DNA of 64,000 bases from Erysipelotrichaceae bacterium (GTDB lineage Bacteria > Bacillota_I > Bacilli_A > Erysipelotrichales > Erysipelotrichaceae): NCBI GenBank assembly GCA_017473335.1, contig JAFULN010000035.1:1-64000 (forward strand). Direction: 5' to 3'. Below are positions 35,733-45,261 of the stretch, piece by piece. Every line of letters begins with the position of its first letter. The stretch's first letter is position 1. The notes under the pieces were generated by a model that ran no database searches, had not been told where the DNA came from, and was given only the letters and a program-made list of their open reading frames with translations. Position numbers and translations under genes: made by a program.

Positions 35733-37313
35733 ATGAAAAAGATTTTAAATCGAAATAATTTTCAGATTTTTCTTGTTTTATTGGTAGCTCTTCAGCCTAT
35801 CGTTGATATGGATTATCTGATTTATGGACAGTTGGATGCACTAGGGCTTCCGCGTCTTTCTACTGTATTGCGCTTTGTGGTGATTCCGTTGGCTATCGTT
35901 GCAGCTTTCTTTCTGTTTGACAACAAGAAAAAAAGTACTTTGATTGGTGTGTTCAGCTATCTTGGAGTACTGGGTGCTTACTTTGTGGTACATTGCATGA
36001 ATGCGATGAATATTTGGCCAGAGCTTTATCTGCCTTACAATTTCGTGTTTGACTGCGTTGATGAATTTATATATGTATTCACAATGGTCATTCCATATTT
36101 CCTTGTATATTTGTTTGTTAAAACTGATTTTACTGAACGTCAGATTAAGACAACAGTTGTACTGTCTTCTGCATTGATGAGTATTCCTATCTTTTTAAGT
36201 AATCTGTTTGTGTTTGGAAAATCAACATATGTAGGAGATACACAGGCGAGTATTTTGACTTGGTTTACTGGGATTTATGAAATTCATGATCCACGCACAA
36301 TGGCCAGCAAATTTTTCTTTGAAGAAGGAAATACAATTGGTATTGTTCTTTTTATGATTTTGCCATTGATGTACTATTATTTTGATCAGGCAAGAGTAAG
36401 AAAAGAAAAGATTTCTATTGGGACATTGATTGTGATTCAGTCCTTATCTATGATTATCTTATCTACTAAAGTTGCTACTTATGGTTCGATTATCTGTGCG
36501 GTGGTTTATCTTGTGATCAAATTCTTCTGTGTGTTTATCATGAGAAATGCTAAACTTTATAAGAGTACACTTATTTTTTCTGCTGCGGTTATGCTTATGT
36601 GTGGTGCAATTCTTCCGTATTGTCCTGCGGTTGTCAATATGCAGATTGATCGTGCGAATGATCAGGTTGTATTAGATGATAATTACATGATTGAACAGGG
36701 GAAAGATGGAGTAGGTAAGGAGATGCAGGAAGCAAAAACGAAATGGGATCCTGCATTGGTGTTTCAGTTTGAAGTTTATGGCATCAAGTCTAATCTGATG
36801 TCCTGCATTCCAAAGTATTATTATCTAGACTGGTATCCTTATAAACATGATGCATATTTCTGGCTGGATATGTTATTTAATGTACCATTTTATGAGCGTG
36901 TGAATGGAAGACAGGTTCAAACCTTATTCATTAAATACAAATGGTCAGAAACGCCAAATCCTGCTGTAGATTATGCGTTAGGTCTTGGGTATTCTAATAT
37001 GATGAATGGATCTTTGATTTTGGAACAAGATTTTGTTCAGCAGTTCTATTCGTTTGGATATTTAGGTTGGCCACTTATTGTAGGTCCATGGTTTGTATTC
37101 CTTTTATACGGAGTTTATAAGGTGCTGCGTTACTTTAAAGATAACTTTAGAGAGGATATTTTAGTGTTTGCTTGTTCTTTGTGTTTTGGACTTGTTGGTG
37201 CATGGATGAGTGGTCATACATTGGATGAATATACATCGAGTGTCTTTATGGCTTTTTTGATTGGTGTTCTTTTGCTGAAGCTGAAGAAAGCAGGTGAATC
37301 GCATGAAAGTTAG
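35733..37313 (+). CDS. O-antigen ligase/polymerase-like membrane protein
   Basis: 526 aa, about eleven helices with a large outer loop (about 300-420) rich in aromatic and charged residues, the general plan of Wzy polymerases and O-antigen ligases. Recognisable are FFFEEGNTIGIVLFMILP and STKVATYGSI. In this context it would polymerise the repeat unit exported by one of the flippases nearby. The exact class is not certain. Its end overlaps the next gene by 11 bp. Ribosome site GAGG. Confidence 0.72.
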   Translation: MKKILNRNNFQIFLVLLVALQPIVDMDYLIYGQLDALGLPRLSTVLRFVVIPLAIVAAFFLFDNKKKSTLIGVFSYLGVLGAYFVVHCMNAMNIWPELYLPYNFVFDCVDEFIYVFTMVIPYFLVYLFVKTDFTERQIKTTVVLSSALMSIPIFLSNLFVFGKSTYVGDTQASILTWFTGIYEIHDPRTMASKFFFEEGNTIGIVLFMILPLMYYYFDQARVRKEKISIGTLIVIQSLSMIILSTKVATYGSIICAVVYLVIKFFCVFIMRNAKLYKSTLIFSAAVMLMCGAILPYCPAVVNMQIDRANDQVVLDDNYMIEQGKDGVGKEMQEAKTKWDPALVFQFEVYGIKSNLMSCIPKYYYLDWYPYKHDAYFWLDMLFNVPFYERVNGRQVQTLFIKYKWSETPNPAVDYALGLGYSNMMNGSLILEQDFVQQFYSFGYLGWPLIVGPWFVFLLYGVYKVLRYFKDNFREDILVFACSLCFGLVGAWMSGHTLDEYTSSVFMAFLIGVLLLKLKKAGESHES

Positions 37314-38274
37314 CGTAATTGTACCTGTATGGGGTGTTGAGAAATATCTGGCTAAATGTCTGGATTCGCTTGTAAATCAGACAATTCCAGTTAAAGTTTT
37401 GGTGATTAATGATTCATCTCCAGATAATTCACAGATGATTATTGATGAGTATCAAGAAAAATATCCTGATATCATTGAATCTTATATTAAGTCAAATGGC
37501 GGGATTGCGGATGTAAGAAATTATGGTCTTTCTAAAGTGAAAACTGAATATTTTGGCTTTCTGGATTCAGACGATTATGCAGAGCCTGATATGTACGAAA
37601 AGCTTTTGAATGTCATTGAGGAAAAACAAGCAGATCTTGCTGTATCACAGTTTTACTGGGAATATTCAGAAAATGAAAAAAGACTTGGACTGGATGGCCC
37701 ATATGGCGCTGGAAAAGAAATGCTGGTATCACAGATGGCGACACTTTGGAACAAGCTTTATCGTACTGAGTGGGTAAAAAGCATTCCATTAAAGTTTCCT
37801 ACTGGTTATCGTTATGAAGATGCATATTTTCTGTATTGTTTAGCTCCATTTGTGAGAAAAATTACTTTTGTAGAAGAACCTTTTGTGCATTATGTGCAGC
37901 GTGAAGGTTCAATTACACATAATCATAATGAGAAGGTGAAGGATATGATTCATGTTTTTGAATCAATACTTGATTTTTATCATATGAATGATTTGTATGA
38001 TCAGTATAAAGTAGAACTGGAATATCTGTTTGCTAAATTCTTTTTAGGGAATTCTTTCTTAAGAACTGTACAGATTAAAGATAAGAAGATTCGAAAAGAA
38101 ACGTTGAATTTGAGTTATGAAATTCTTTCTAAGAATTTTCCTGATTACATGTACAATCCTTATTTAAAATCTTTGCCTGGATTAAAAAATCGTTATTTTT
38201 CCCTGGTTCGCAAATGGAATTATCCAATCTTTGCAGTTTTGTTTGGAATCATTCAGAAATTCAAGTCATTCTAA
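37303..38274 (+). CDS. GT2 glycosyltransferase
   Basis: Family 2 glycosyltransferase: VIVPVWGVEKY, INDSSPDNS, SNGGIADVRNYG, LDSDDY (metal site), TLWNKLYRTE, GYRYEDAYF. 323 aa. The start is ATG 37303, with AGGTG about 9 nt upstream, rather than the upstream GTG at 37294. It overlaps the polymerase-like gene. A terminator follows directly. Part of a group of related GT2 enzymes (37303, 39793, 40745, 41781) that look like duplicated copies with different specificities. Confidence 0.88.
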   Translation: MKVSVIVPVWGVEKYLAKCLDSLVNQTIPVKVLVINDSSPDNSQMIIDEYQEKYPDIIESYIKSNGGIADVRNYGLSKVKTEYFGFLDSDDYAEPDMYEKLLNVIEEKQADLAVSQFYWEYSENEKRLGLDGPYGAGKEMLVSQMATLWNKLYRTEWVKSIPLKFPTGYRYEDAYFLYCLAPFVRKITFVEEPFVHYVQREGSITHNHNEKVKDMIHVFESILDFYHMNDLYDQYKVELEYLFAKFFLGNSFLRTVQIKDKKIRKETLNLSYEILSKNFPDYMYNPYLKSLPGLKNRYFSLVRKWNYPIFAVLFGIIQKFKSF

Positions 38275-38299
38275 GAACAGTGAATGCTGTTCTTTTTCT
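38273..38299 (+). terminator. Rho-independent terminator
   Basis: Stem AAGAACAG / CTGTTCTT with a 6-nt loop, then a T-rich tail. It starts at the stop codon of the GT2 gene. Confidence 0.8.
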
Positions 38300-38326
38300 T
38301 TATTTACTGAAAACAGATTTTGAATG

Positions 38327-38335
38327 TGATATAAT
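38327..38335 (+). promoter_or_regulatory. Extended -10 promoter element
   Basis: TGATATAAT lies 22 nt before the flippase gene. The upstream word TTACTGAAAA (38304-38313) recurs at the same distance from TATAAT before the LCP gene at 54625. Confidence 0.6.
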
Positions 38336-38357
38336 TGTACAGAATAGGAGTTAGAAA

Positions 38358-39800
38358 ATGGATAAAAAATTAGTTCAAAACTATCTATACAATGTTCTTT
38401 ATCAGATGCTGGTGCTGATTTCTCCATTTATTACAACACCTTATCTGACACGTGTGATGGGGGCAGAAGCTTTGTCTATTAATACATGGACAGCTAATAT
38501 TGTACAGTGGTTTGTGTTGTTTGGAATTATGGGTGTTAATACCTATGGAAATAAAGAAATCGCAAAAGTGAGAGATGACAAAGAAGTTGTATCCAGAACG
38601 TTTTTTGAAATTTTTACGATGCAGCTATGCAGTATGATTCTATCTGCATGTGTTTTCTTCTTATATGCATCTTTTATGGGGAATGAATATCACAAGTATC
38701 TAATGATTCAAAGCATTTCTTTATTGAGTGTTGCAATGGATATTACTTGGTTCTTTTATGGTGTAGAAGATTTTAAAAAGGCTAGTATTCGCAATATGAT
38801 TGTTAAAGTTACAGGTATTGCGATGATCTTTCTTTTCATTAAATCGCCTTCTGATCTGATGAAGTTTATTTTGATTAATGCATGTGTTGGTGTATGTGGT
38901 CAGTTGATAATGTGGGCTCAGCTGAAAGAATATATTCATTTCACAAAAGTGAGTGTAAAAGGAATTGTGCGTCATGTAAGACCGAATATTGCTTTGTTTG
39001 TTCCTCAAATTGCGATAAGCGTTTATTCTGTTTTGGATATTACAATGCTGGGGGCTTTATATGAAGATATTCGTCATGTAAACTTCTATGAACAGGCGCA
39101 GAAGTTTGTTAAAATGTTTCTGTTTTTTGTGACTTCGATTGGAAGTGTAATGCTTCCTAGAGTTTCTCATGTCTATCATTTAAAGAAGTATGATCAGGTG
39201 GAACGCTATCTGAACAAAACATTACGTTTTGCGGTGTATATGTCAGTTCCAATGATTTTTGGAATCACAGGCATGATTCAGAATTTTGTGGATTGGTTTC
39301 TGCCTGTGGAATATTCTGTTGTTGGAAATATGATTGTATACACTTCTCCAATTATTCTGTTTATTTCTTTAAGTAATGTGTTTGGGACACAATTTCTTGT
39401 TCCGACAGGGAATATCAAGCCTTATACGCTTTCTGTAATTTCAGGAGCTTGTCTGAACTTTGTGCTAAATTCACTGTTTATCCCCAAGTTTGGTGCTTAT
39501 GGCGCAATTTTAGGGTCAGTAAGTGCTGAATTGGCAGTGACAGTGATTCAATGGTTTGCAATTCGAGATAAAATCAAACTTTATATAGGCTTAAGTGAGC
39601 TGGTGAAAGTGCTTGTTGCATCATGTGTGATGTTTATTCCTGTCCGCTATTTGTCTGTTTTAGGGACGAATATTCTTGTCAATCTTATTCAGATTGGAGC
39701 AGGTGTAATTGTATATGTTATTGTTTTGTTCATGCTGAAGGCAGATTTTTTATCTGAAATGATTCAGTCATTGAAAGACAGGGGGAAGATGCGTGCCTGA
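38358..39800 (+). CDS. Wzx-type oligosaccharide flippase
   Basis: 480 aa, about fourteen helices, MOP superfamily. N-terminal NYLYNVLYQMLVLISPFITTPYLTRVMGAEALS is diagnostic in layout (only its parts need be compared), followed by GIMGVNTYGNKEIAK and MDITWFFYGVEDFKK. Moves undecaprenyl-pyrophosphate repeat units outward. Its end overlaps the next GT2. Related to RfbX/CpsJ-type flippases. Confidence 0.92.
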   Translation: MDKKLVQNYLYNVLYQMLVLISPFITTPYLTRVMGAEALSINTWTANIVQWFVLFGIMGVNTYGNKEIAKVRDDKEVVSRTFFEIFTMQLCSMILSACVFFLYASFMGNEYHKYLMIQSISLLSVAMDITWFFYGVEDFKKASIRNMIVKVTGIAMIFLFIKSPSDLMKFILINACVGVCGQLIMWAQLKEYIHFTKVSVKGIVRHVRPNIALFVPQIAISVYSVLDITMLGALYEDIRHVNFYEQAQKFVKMFLFFVTSIGSVMLPRVSHVYHLKKYDQVERYLNKTLRFAVYMSVPMIFGITGMIQNFVDWFLPVEYSVVGNMIVYTSPIILFISLSNVFGTQFLVPTGNIKPYTLSVISGACLNFVLNSLFIPKFGAYGAILGSVSAELAVTVIQWFAIRDKIKLYIGLSELVKVLVASCVMFIPVRYLSVLGTNILVNLIQIGAGVIVYVIVLFMLKADFLSEMIQSLKDRGKMRA

Positions 39801-40743
39801 ATTTAGTGTGATTGTACCTATTTACAATGTGGAAGCTTATTTGGAAAGATGCTTGAATTCTTTGAAGAATCAAACATTTACAGATTTTGAAGTGCTGTGT
39901 GTTAATGATGGATCGCCTGCAAATGAGCAATTTATTATTGATCGCTTTGTGAAAGAAGACGAACGTTTTAAGGGGTTGACAAAGCCTAACGGGGGATTAA
40001 GTGATGCACGCAATTATGGCATTGAAAGAGCTTGTGGTACTTATTTTGTTTTTGTTGACAGCGATGACTATGTCAATGAACGTCTTTTGGAAAAGTATCA
40101 TGAAATGCATGTGAAATGCGGTTCAGACTATGTTGTTTGTGACTATCTTCAAGTTTATGCATCAGGCGCTGAGTCTGAAGTGATTCGTATGAAAAAAGTA
40201 ACGGGTTCATCGATCATTGAAAACCCAGAATTGATAGATGCGGTTGGCAATTGTGCGTGGAACAAGTGCTATCATCGTGATTTGTTTATGAAAACAGGAA
40301 TTCGTTATCCAAAAGGGTATTTGTACGAAGATCTTGGGACGTCTTATGTGCTTTTAGCTTATGCAAAAAAAGTATCTTTTATTGACGAAGCCTTGATTTA
40401 CTATGGAGTTGATCGTCCGGGTAATATTTCTACGAAAGTGGATCGCCGTCTGTTTCATGTGATTGACATGTGTCAAAAGGTCTGGGATGATTATCAGACA
40501 ATGAAATTAAGTGATTTGTGTGCTGCACAGTTAGTGCTGTTATTTCGAAAAAATCTTGTTTCTGCGTTACGAAAAGCAGTTGTTTGTCCTGATAAGAAGT
40601 TTAAAGAAGAGTTTATACACAGTTGTTTTGATTTTATGAAACAGTTCAACAAGATTGATAAAATTCCATTTTTATCAAAAAAAGATGAATTAATTTATGA
40701 AAATCGTTTGGCATGTCTGTGCTATTCTAAGTTAAAGAGGTAA
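39793..40743 (+). CDS. GT2 glycosyltransferase
   Basis: Family 2 glycosyltransferase: VIVPIYNVEAYL, VNDGSPANEQ, NGGLSDARNYG, VDSDDY (metal site), CAWNKCYH, YLYEDLGTSYV. 316 aa. The start is GTG 39793 behind a purine-rich GGGGGAAG, overlapping the flippase stop by 8 bp. Shares the unusual SPANEQ stretch with the next gene, a sign of recent common origin. Confidence 0.88.
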   Translation: MPEFSVIVPIYNVEAYLERCLNSLKNQTFTDFEVLCVNDGSPANEQFIIDRFVKEDERFKGLTKPNGGLSDARNYGIERACGTYFVFVDSDDYVNERLLEKYHEMHVKCGSDYVVCDYLQVYASGAESEVIRMKKVTGSSIIENPELIDAVGNCAWNKCYHRDLFMKTGIRYPKGYLYEDLGTSYVLLAYAKKVSFIDEALIYYGVDRPGNISTKVDRRLFHVIDMCQKVWDDYQTMKLSDLCAAQLVLLFRKNLVSALRKAVVCPDKKFKEEFIHSCFDFMKQFNKIDKIPFLSKKDELIYENRLACLCYSKLKR

Positions 40744-40744
40744 G

Positions 40745-41779
40745 ATGATGAAAAAGATTACAGTTGTTGTTCCTATTTATAATGTTGAAAAATATGTTCG
40801 TATCTGTTTTGATTCACTTTTGAAACAGACTTTTGAAGATTTTGTGGTAATGGCTGTCAATGATGGTTCTCCTGCAAATGAGCAGGTGATTATTGACGAG
40901 TATGTCAACAAGTATCCTGAAAAATTTATTGGTATCAAAAAGCCAAATGGCGGATATGGTTCGGTTCTTCAGTATGCAATTGAACATATGGAAACTGAGT
41001 ATTTTCTTGTGTGTGATCCAGATGATTATTTGAGTGGTGATGCACTTGAACATTTATACAATCTGGCTATATCTAAAGAAGCAGATCTTGTCATTGGGGC
41101 TAAATCATTCATCTATGAAGGCTCTGATGATCAAGATTATGATGTTGCGTACAATAAACGATTTGTGACTTTGAAGAATGAACATGTTTATTTAAAGAGT
41201 GAAAAGGAAGTTCGTGATTTGTTGTTTGTGGATCCTTCTCCTCACTCAAAGCTGTACAAACGCAATCTGGCAAAGAAGATTGTGTTCCCTACAAAAGTAG
41301 GGTATACTGATAATCTATTGTTCTACATCAGTTATTTGAATGCTCAGCGTCTTGTCTATACAGACAAGTGCTGTGCGTATTATCTGGTCAATCGTGTTGG
41401 TAATACAATGACTGATGTGAAACCTCAGGTGATTGATGCGCATGTGAAAGTGTTCAAGGCAATTCTTGAACAGTCTAAGCAATGTGCTGATATTCCAGAA
41501 TTGTTCTATTATCGCATGTTTGTTGGCTACAAGTTTGTCTGGGAACAGCTTAGAAGAATTACAGGTGGTATCGATACACTGAAGGAAAAAGCTGGTATTC
41601 TTTATGAACTGGTCGATGCGATGAAACCATATCGCAATCAGATTCAAGAGGGTATTCAAGAATTTTCAGATGCTGGACGTAATGAAAAAATCAAGGATCA
41701 ATTGCTGTTTACTGGTTTAGGAAAAATGATTTACAACAGAAACTTGAATAAGCTGATTCAGGAAAAAGAGGGAAAATAA
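40745..41779 (+). CDS. GT2 glycosyltransferase, variant acceptor loop
   Basis: Family 2 glycosyltransferase: VVVPIYNVEKYV, VNDGSPANEQ and CDPDDYLSG as metal site. In place of the usual NGGLSDARNYG it has NGGYGSVLQYAIE. PHSKLYKRN and KVGYTDNLLFY stand where WNK and WYED occur in its neighbours. 344 aa, about 30 longer than the tandem copies. The changed loop suggests a different donor or acceptor. Two ATG codons, 40745 and 40748; AGAGG fits the second slightly better. Its stop is 1 nt before the next start. Confidence 0.87.
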   Translation: MMKKITVVVPIYNVEKYVRICFDSLLKQTFEDFVVMAVNDGSPANEQVIIDEYVNKYPEKFIGIKKPNGGYGSVLQYAIEHMETEYFLVCDPDDYLSGDALEHLYNLAISKEADLVIGAKSFIYEGSDDQDYDVAYNKRFVTLKNEHVYLKSEKEVRDLLFVDPSPHSKLYKRNLAKKIVFPTKVGYTDNLLFYISYLNAQRLVYTDKCCAYYLVNRVGNTMTDVKPQVIDAHVKVFKAILEQSKQCADIPELFYYRMFVGYKFVWEQLRRITGGIDTLKEKAGILYELVDAMKPYRNQIQEGIQEFSDAGRNEKIKDQLLFTGLGKMIYNRNLNKLIQEKEGK

Positions 41780-41780
41780 C

Positions 41781-42740
41781 ATGCCAGAACTGAGCATTAT
41801 TGTCCCTGTATATAATGTTGAAAAATATCTTACAGAGTGTTTAGATTCACTCATGAACCAGACGTATCGTGATTTTGAGGTGTTGATCGTTAATGATGGG
41901 ACAAAAGATTCTTCCGCACTTATAGCCTCAGAATATGTTCAAAAAGATCCTAAACATTTTATCCTTTTAAATAAGGAAAATGGCGGATTAAGTGATGCGC
42001 GCAATTATGCGCTTCCTTATACCAAAGGAAACTATATTACTTTCCTGGATAGTGATGATTATGTGGAGCCTTTCTGTTATGAAAAGCTGATGAATAAAAT
42101 TACATCTGAAAATCTGGATATTGTAGTGGGAAATCTTCAGTATTTCTATGAGGATTCTGACGTTTTAATGGATATGAGAGGGCTGAACTGTTTAGTGAAT
42201 ACAGATGTTCAGAAAGCAGCTTTGCTTTCACCGCTGTTTGCCTGGAACAAGGTGTACCGTAAAGCTTACTTTGAGTCTGTCGGTCTTCTGTACCCAAAAG
42301 GACTTTGGTATGAGGATATACCTGTTACTTTGCCTTTGTTTGCGAAAACTGATAAAATTGGTCATGTTGATGAGATGCTGTATCATTATCGTCAAAGAAG
42401 TGGTTCCATTATGAAATCAGGTGGAGCCAAACAGAAAGATATTTTTACAGTTTTTGAGCGAGTACTGGCTTACTTTAAAAAATATGGTCTTAAGGATCAA
42501 TTTGATGAAGAACTTGAATATTTGTGTGTAGAGCATATCATGCTTTATCGCCAATTCAGTTTCCTTGTTTCTGATGACTATGAAGATTTGTACAAACAGT
42601 CTGTAAGCTTCATGAAGAAGTATTATCCAAACTATAAGAAAAACCGATATATCAAAACGCTTGGTAAAAAGAATCAGGTGTTTATTCAGACATTGAATCC
42701 TTTCACTTTGAAGATATATCGTACCTATTTAATGAAATAA
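41781..42740 (+). CDS. GT2 glycosyltransferase
   Basis: Family 2 glycosyltransferase: IIVPVYNVEKYL, VNDGTKDSS, NGGLSDARNYA, LDSDDY (metal site), FAWNKVYRK, LWYEDIPVTLP. 319 aa. Third of three directly adjacent GT2 genes. Probably extends the same repeat unit flipped by a neighbouring Wzx. Confidence 0.88.
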   Translation: MPELSIIVPVYNVEKYLTECLDSLMNQTYRDFEVLIVNDGTKDSSALIASEYVQKDPKHFILLNKENGGLSDARNYALPYTKGNYITFLDSDDYVEPFCYEKLMNKITSENLDIVVGNLQYFYEDSDVLMDMRGLNCLVNTDVQKAALLSPLFAWNKVYRKAYFESVGLLYPKGLWYEDIPVTLPLFAKTDKIGHVDEMLYHYRQRSGSIMKSGGAKQKDIFTVFERVLAYFKKYGLKDQFDEELEYLCVEHIMLYRQFSFLVSDDYEDLYKQSVSFMKKYYPNYKKNRYIKTLGKKNQVFIQTLNPFTLKIYRTYLMK

Positions 42741-42752
42741 CAGGAGAGTCAA

Positions 42753-44267
42753 ATGAGAACGAAGTACACTCTTTACAATTTAATCGTGAACGTAATCAGC
42801 AGTGTACTGGTACCTGTTTTAGGTTTTATTAAAGTACGTCTGTTTATTGATTTATATGGTTCAGAAATTAATGGTCTGCAGCTGTTTTTTGCACAGGTTA
42901 TTATGTATCTTAATATTTTTGAACTGTCTTATTCGCTGGCATTTAGACAACTTTTGTTCAAGCCATTAGCTGAGAATAACTTTGATGAAGTGAGATCAAT
43001 CTATCATAATGCCAGAAAGGTTTTCCGTTTTACTGGTACAATCTTTTTAGCTGCTGGTTTTCTGATTAGCTTTATTCTTCCTTGGTTTTCAGATACTGCA
43101 GTTAATTATGAAACAACCGTTCTGTATTTTATGATTCTATGTCTGCCATATGGCTTGTCTTATTATCTGATGGGGCCGAATTTTGTGATTATGGCAGATC
43201 AGAAAGAATATAAAATAAGTATATGGATCCAGAGTTTTGTCTTCCTTCGTGCTGTGCTGATGATTTTAGCCATCATGTTAAAGATGCCTGTTGTTGTGGT
43301 GTTTATTATTGAAAGTGCTCAGGTTTTCTTTTCCAATTTTGTGGCTAGAAAGATTGCGCTGAAGAACTATCCTTGGCTTGAGGATGTTTCTGGTATTAAA
43401 GAAGACAAGCGTTTTATTGAAAATGCTAAGTATACAACTGTTCATCGTCTGGCAACGATTGCCAATAACAACACGGATAACATCGTTATTACTGCTTTTT
43501 TGAATCTGACATCAGTGAGTATATATGGTGCTTATAGTTATTTGACTGAGGCAGTTTTAAAAATCATTAACAGTGTTGTTACTGCACCGATGAATAGCTT
43601 TGGTAATCTGTATACTGAGCGAAAAGAAAAGTCTTATGATATTTTTCTGGAATTCTTTAATCTTTCCAATTATTTGGCAACGATAATTGGTGTTTGTGTG
43701 TTTACAATAATGAATGATTTCGTTCTGCTGTGGACAGGGAAACAGGAATATCTTTTGCCTACGATTGCAGCATTTCTGTTTGCGTTAAATACTTATTATT
43801 TGACGCAGAGGGAGTGCATTGTCACTACACGTGATGCCAATGGTTTATTTAAGGAATCTAAAAACAATGCTTATTGTATGGCAGCTTCTAAGATTGTTTT
43901 GTCTATTATCCTGATTCAGAAATATGGAATTGTTGGAATTCTTTTGGCGACAAGCTTAACATACTGGATTGTTGATTTCTTCTATAACCCAGTACTTGTA
44001 TATCGAAGAGTGTTTAAACAGAATTCAATGAGCTATTATCAGATGATGGCTCTTAGAGTTGTCATTGCAATGGCTGTAGGATGTGTTGCCTATGCAGGAT
44101 GGCAATACATTCATGCCTGGGTTTCAGTGTCATTTGTACACTTTTTGCTTGGAGGAATGATGCTGGGATGTAGTGTTCTGATAGTTGTTACAGTGATTTA
44201 CTATGTATCATTCAGTTCTTTCCGTAAAATTATCAGAAGATTCTTGAATGTTCTGATTAAACAATAA
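42753..44267 (+). CDS. Flippase-like lipopolysaccharide/teichoic biosynthesis protein
   Basis: 504 aa, about fourteen helices, MOP superfamily but only distantly like the Wzx proteins at 9224 and 38358. N-terminal YNLIVNVISSVLVPVLGFI and DLYGSEINGLQLFFAQV, then NNNTDNIVITAFL and a central loop TQRECIVTTRDANG. Likely a further lipid-linked sugar flippase, perhaps for a second polymer. GGAG ribosome site. It ends 23 nt before the GT2 ORF. Confidence 0.85.
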   Translation: MRTKYTLYNLIVNVISSVLVPVLGFIKVRLFIDLYGSEINGLQLFFAQVIMYLNIFELSYSLAFRQLLFKPLAENNFDEVRSIYHNARKVFRFTGTIFLAAGFLISFILPWFSDTAVNYETTVLYFMILCLPYGLSYYLMGPNFVIMADQKEYKISIWIQSFVFLRAVLMILAIMLKMPVVVVFIIESAQVFFSNFVARKIALKNYPWLEDVSGIKEDKRFIENAKYTTVHRLATIANNNTDNIVITAFLNLTSVSIYGAYSYLTEAVLKIINSVVTAPMNSFGNLYTERKEKSYDIFLEFFNLSNYLATIIGVCVFTIMNDFVLLWTGKQEYLLPTIAAFLFALNTYYLTQRECIVTTRDANGLFKESKNNAYCMAASKIVLSIILIQKYGIVGILLATSLTYWIVDFFYNPVLVYRRVFKQNSMSYYQMMALRVVIAMAVGCVAYAGWQYIHAWVSVSFVHFLLGGMMLGCSVLIVVTVIYYVSFSSFRKIIRRFLNVLIKQ

Positions 44268-44296
44268 ATAATAGAAATAGATAGAGGTGTATGCTT

Positions 44297-45217
44297 ATGA
44301 AACTTTCAATTATTGTGCCTTGCTACAATGAAGAGGGTGTAGTGGGACTGTTTTACGAAGAAGCAATCCATCATATTCAAAAATGTAATTGTGAATATGA
44401 ACTGATTTTTGTCAATGATGGTTCTAAAGATAGAACTGTTGAAGACTGTCTTAAAATCAAAGAAAAAGATGAACATGTTGTCATTGTGGATTTTAGCCGT
44501 AATTTTGGTAAAGAAGCTGCTATGCTTGCAGGGCTACAGACATCAACAGGAGATTTAGTTGTATTGATGGATGCTGATTTGCAGGATCCGCCTAAGCTTT
44601 TACCTGAAATGATTCGATATATTACAGAGGAAGGCTATGATTCAGTAGCTACATATCGAGTTGACCGCAAAGGAGAGCCTCCTATTCGTTCTTGGTTTGC
44701 TCGTCAGTTTTATAAATTAATCAATAAAATGACCGAAGTTGAAATTGTTGATGGTGCTCGTGATTATCGTATGATGACACGTGATATGGTCAATTCAATC
44801 ATTTCAATGCCTGAAGTACATCGTTTTTCAAAAGGTATTTTTACTTGGGTAGGATTCAATACCAAGTATCTTGAATATGAAAATGTTGAACGTGTTGCTG
44901 GAGAAACAAAGTGGAGCTTTTGGAAGTTATTTAAATATGCGATTGAAGGTATTGTAGCCTTTACAACATTTCCACTGCGTCTAGCTACAATTCTGGGCTT
45001 TTTGATGTCGTTTGTAGGCTTTATGTTTATGCTGTATATTACGGTTAAGGCGATACTATTTGGAGATCCTGTTGCTGGATATCCATCTTTGATTGTTGTG
45101 ATTACCTTAATTGGTGGTATTCAATTGCTTGTTTTAGGTGTAATGGGTGAATATCTTGCTAAGACTTATATGGAAGTCAAGTCAAGGCCAAAATATATTG
45201 TAAAAAGAAAACTGTAA
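44297..45217 (+). CDS. GtrB-like polyprenyl-phosphate GT2
   Basis: GT2 with two C-terminal helices (about 228-256 and 270-292). Motifs: VPCYNEEGV, VNDGSKDRT, NFGKEAAMLAGL, MDADLQDPP (metal site), RDYRMMTR, FSKGIFTWVGF. This is the GtrB/YkoT/CsbB layout: it makes undecaprenyl-phosphate-sugar at the inner face. Suggested partner is GtrA at 35319, with a YfhO or other GT-C as end user. The start is ATG 44297, 8 nt after GAGGTG, rather than the ATG at 44291, which is too close. A terminator follows. Confidence 0.92.
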   Translation: MKLSIIVPCYNEEGVVGLFYEEAIHHIQKCNCEYELIFVNDGSKDRTVEDCLKIKEKDEHVVIVDFSRNFGKEAAMLAGLQTSTGDLVVLMDADLQDPPKLLPEMIRYITEEGYDSVATYRVDRKGEPPIRSWFARQFYKLINKMTEVEIVDGARDYRMMTRDMVNSIISMPEVHRFSKGIFTWVGFNTKYLEYENVERVAGETKWSFWKLFKYAIEGIVAFTTFPLRLATILGFLMSFVGFMFMLYITVKAILFGDPVAGYPSLIVVITLIGGIQLLVLGVMGEYLAKTYMEVKSRPKYIVKRKL

Positions 45218-45221
45218 AAAT

Positions 45222-45247
45222 AGGAGATGATAAATCTCCTTTTTTTT
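45222..45247 (+). terminator. Rho-independent terminator
   Basis: AGGAGA / TCTCCT stem, 7-nt loop, then eight T. Its T run feeds directly into the extended -10 of the next gene. Confidence 0.85.
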
Positions 45248-45255
45248 GATAGAAT
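45247..45255 (+). promoter_or_regulatory. Extended -10 promoter giving a probable leaderless mRNA
   Basis: TGATAGAAT. The usual start point, about 7 nt after the hexamer, falls on the A of the ATG at 45262, and no ribosome binding site exists between. Confidence 0.55.
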
Positions 45256-45261
45256 AGCTTT

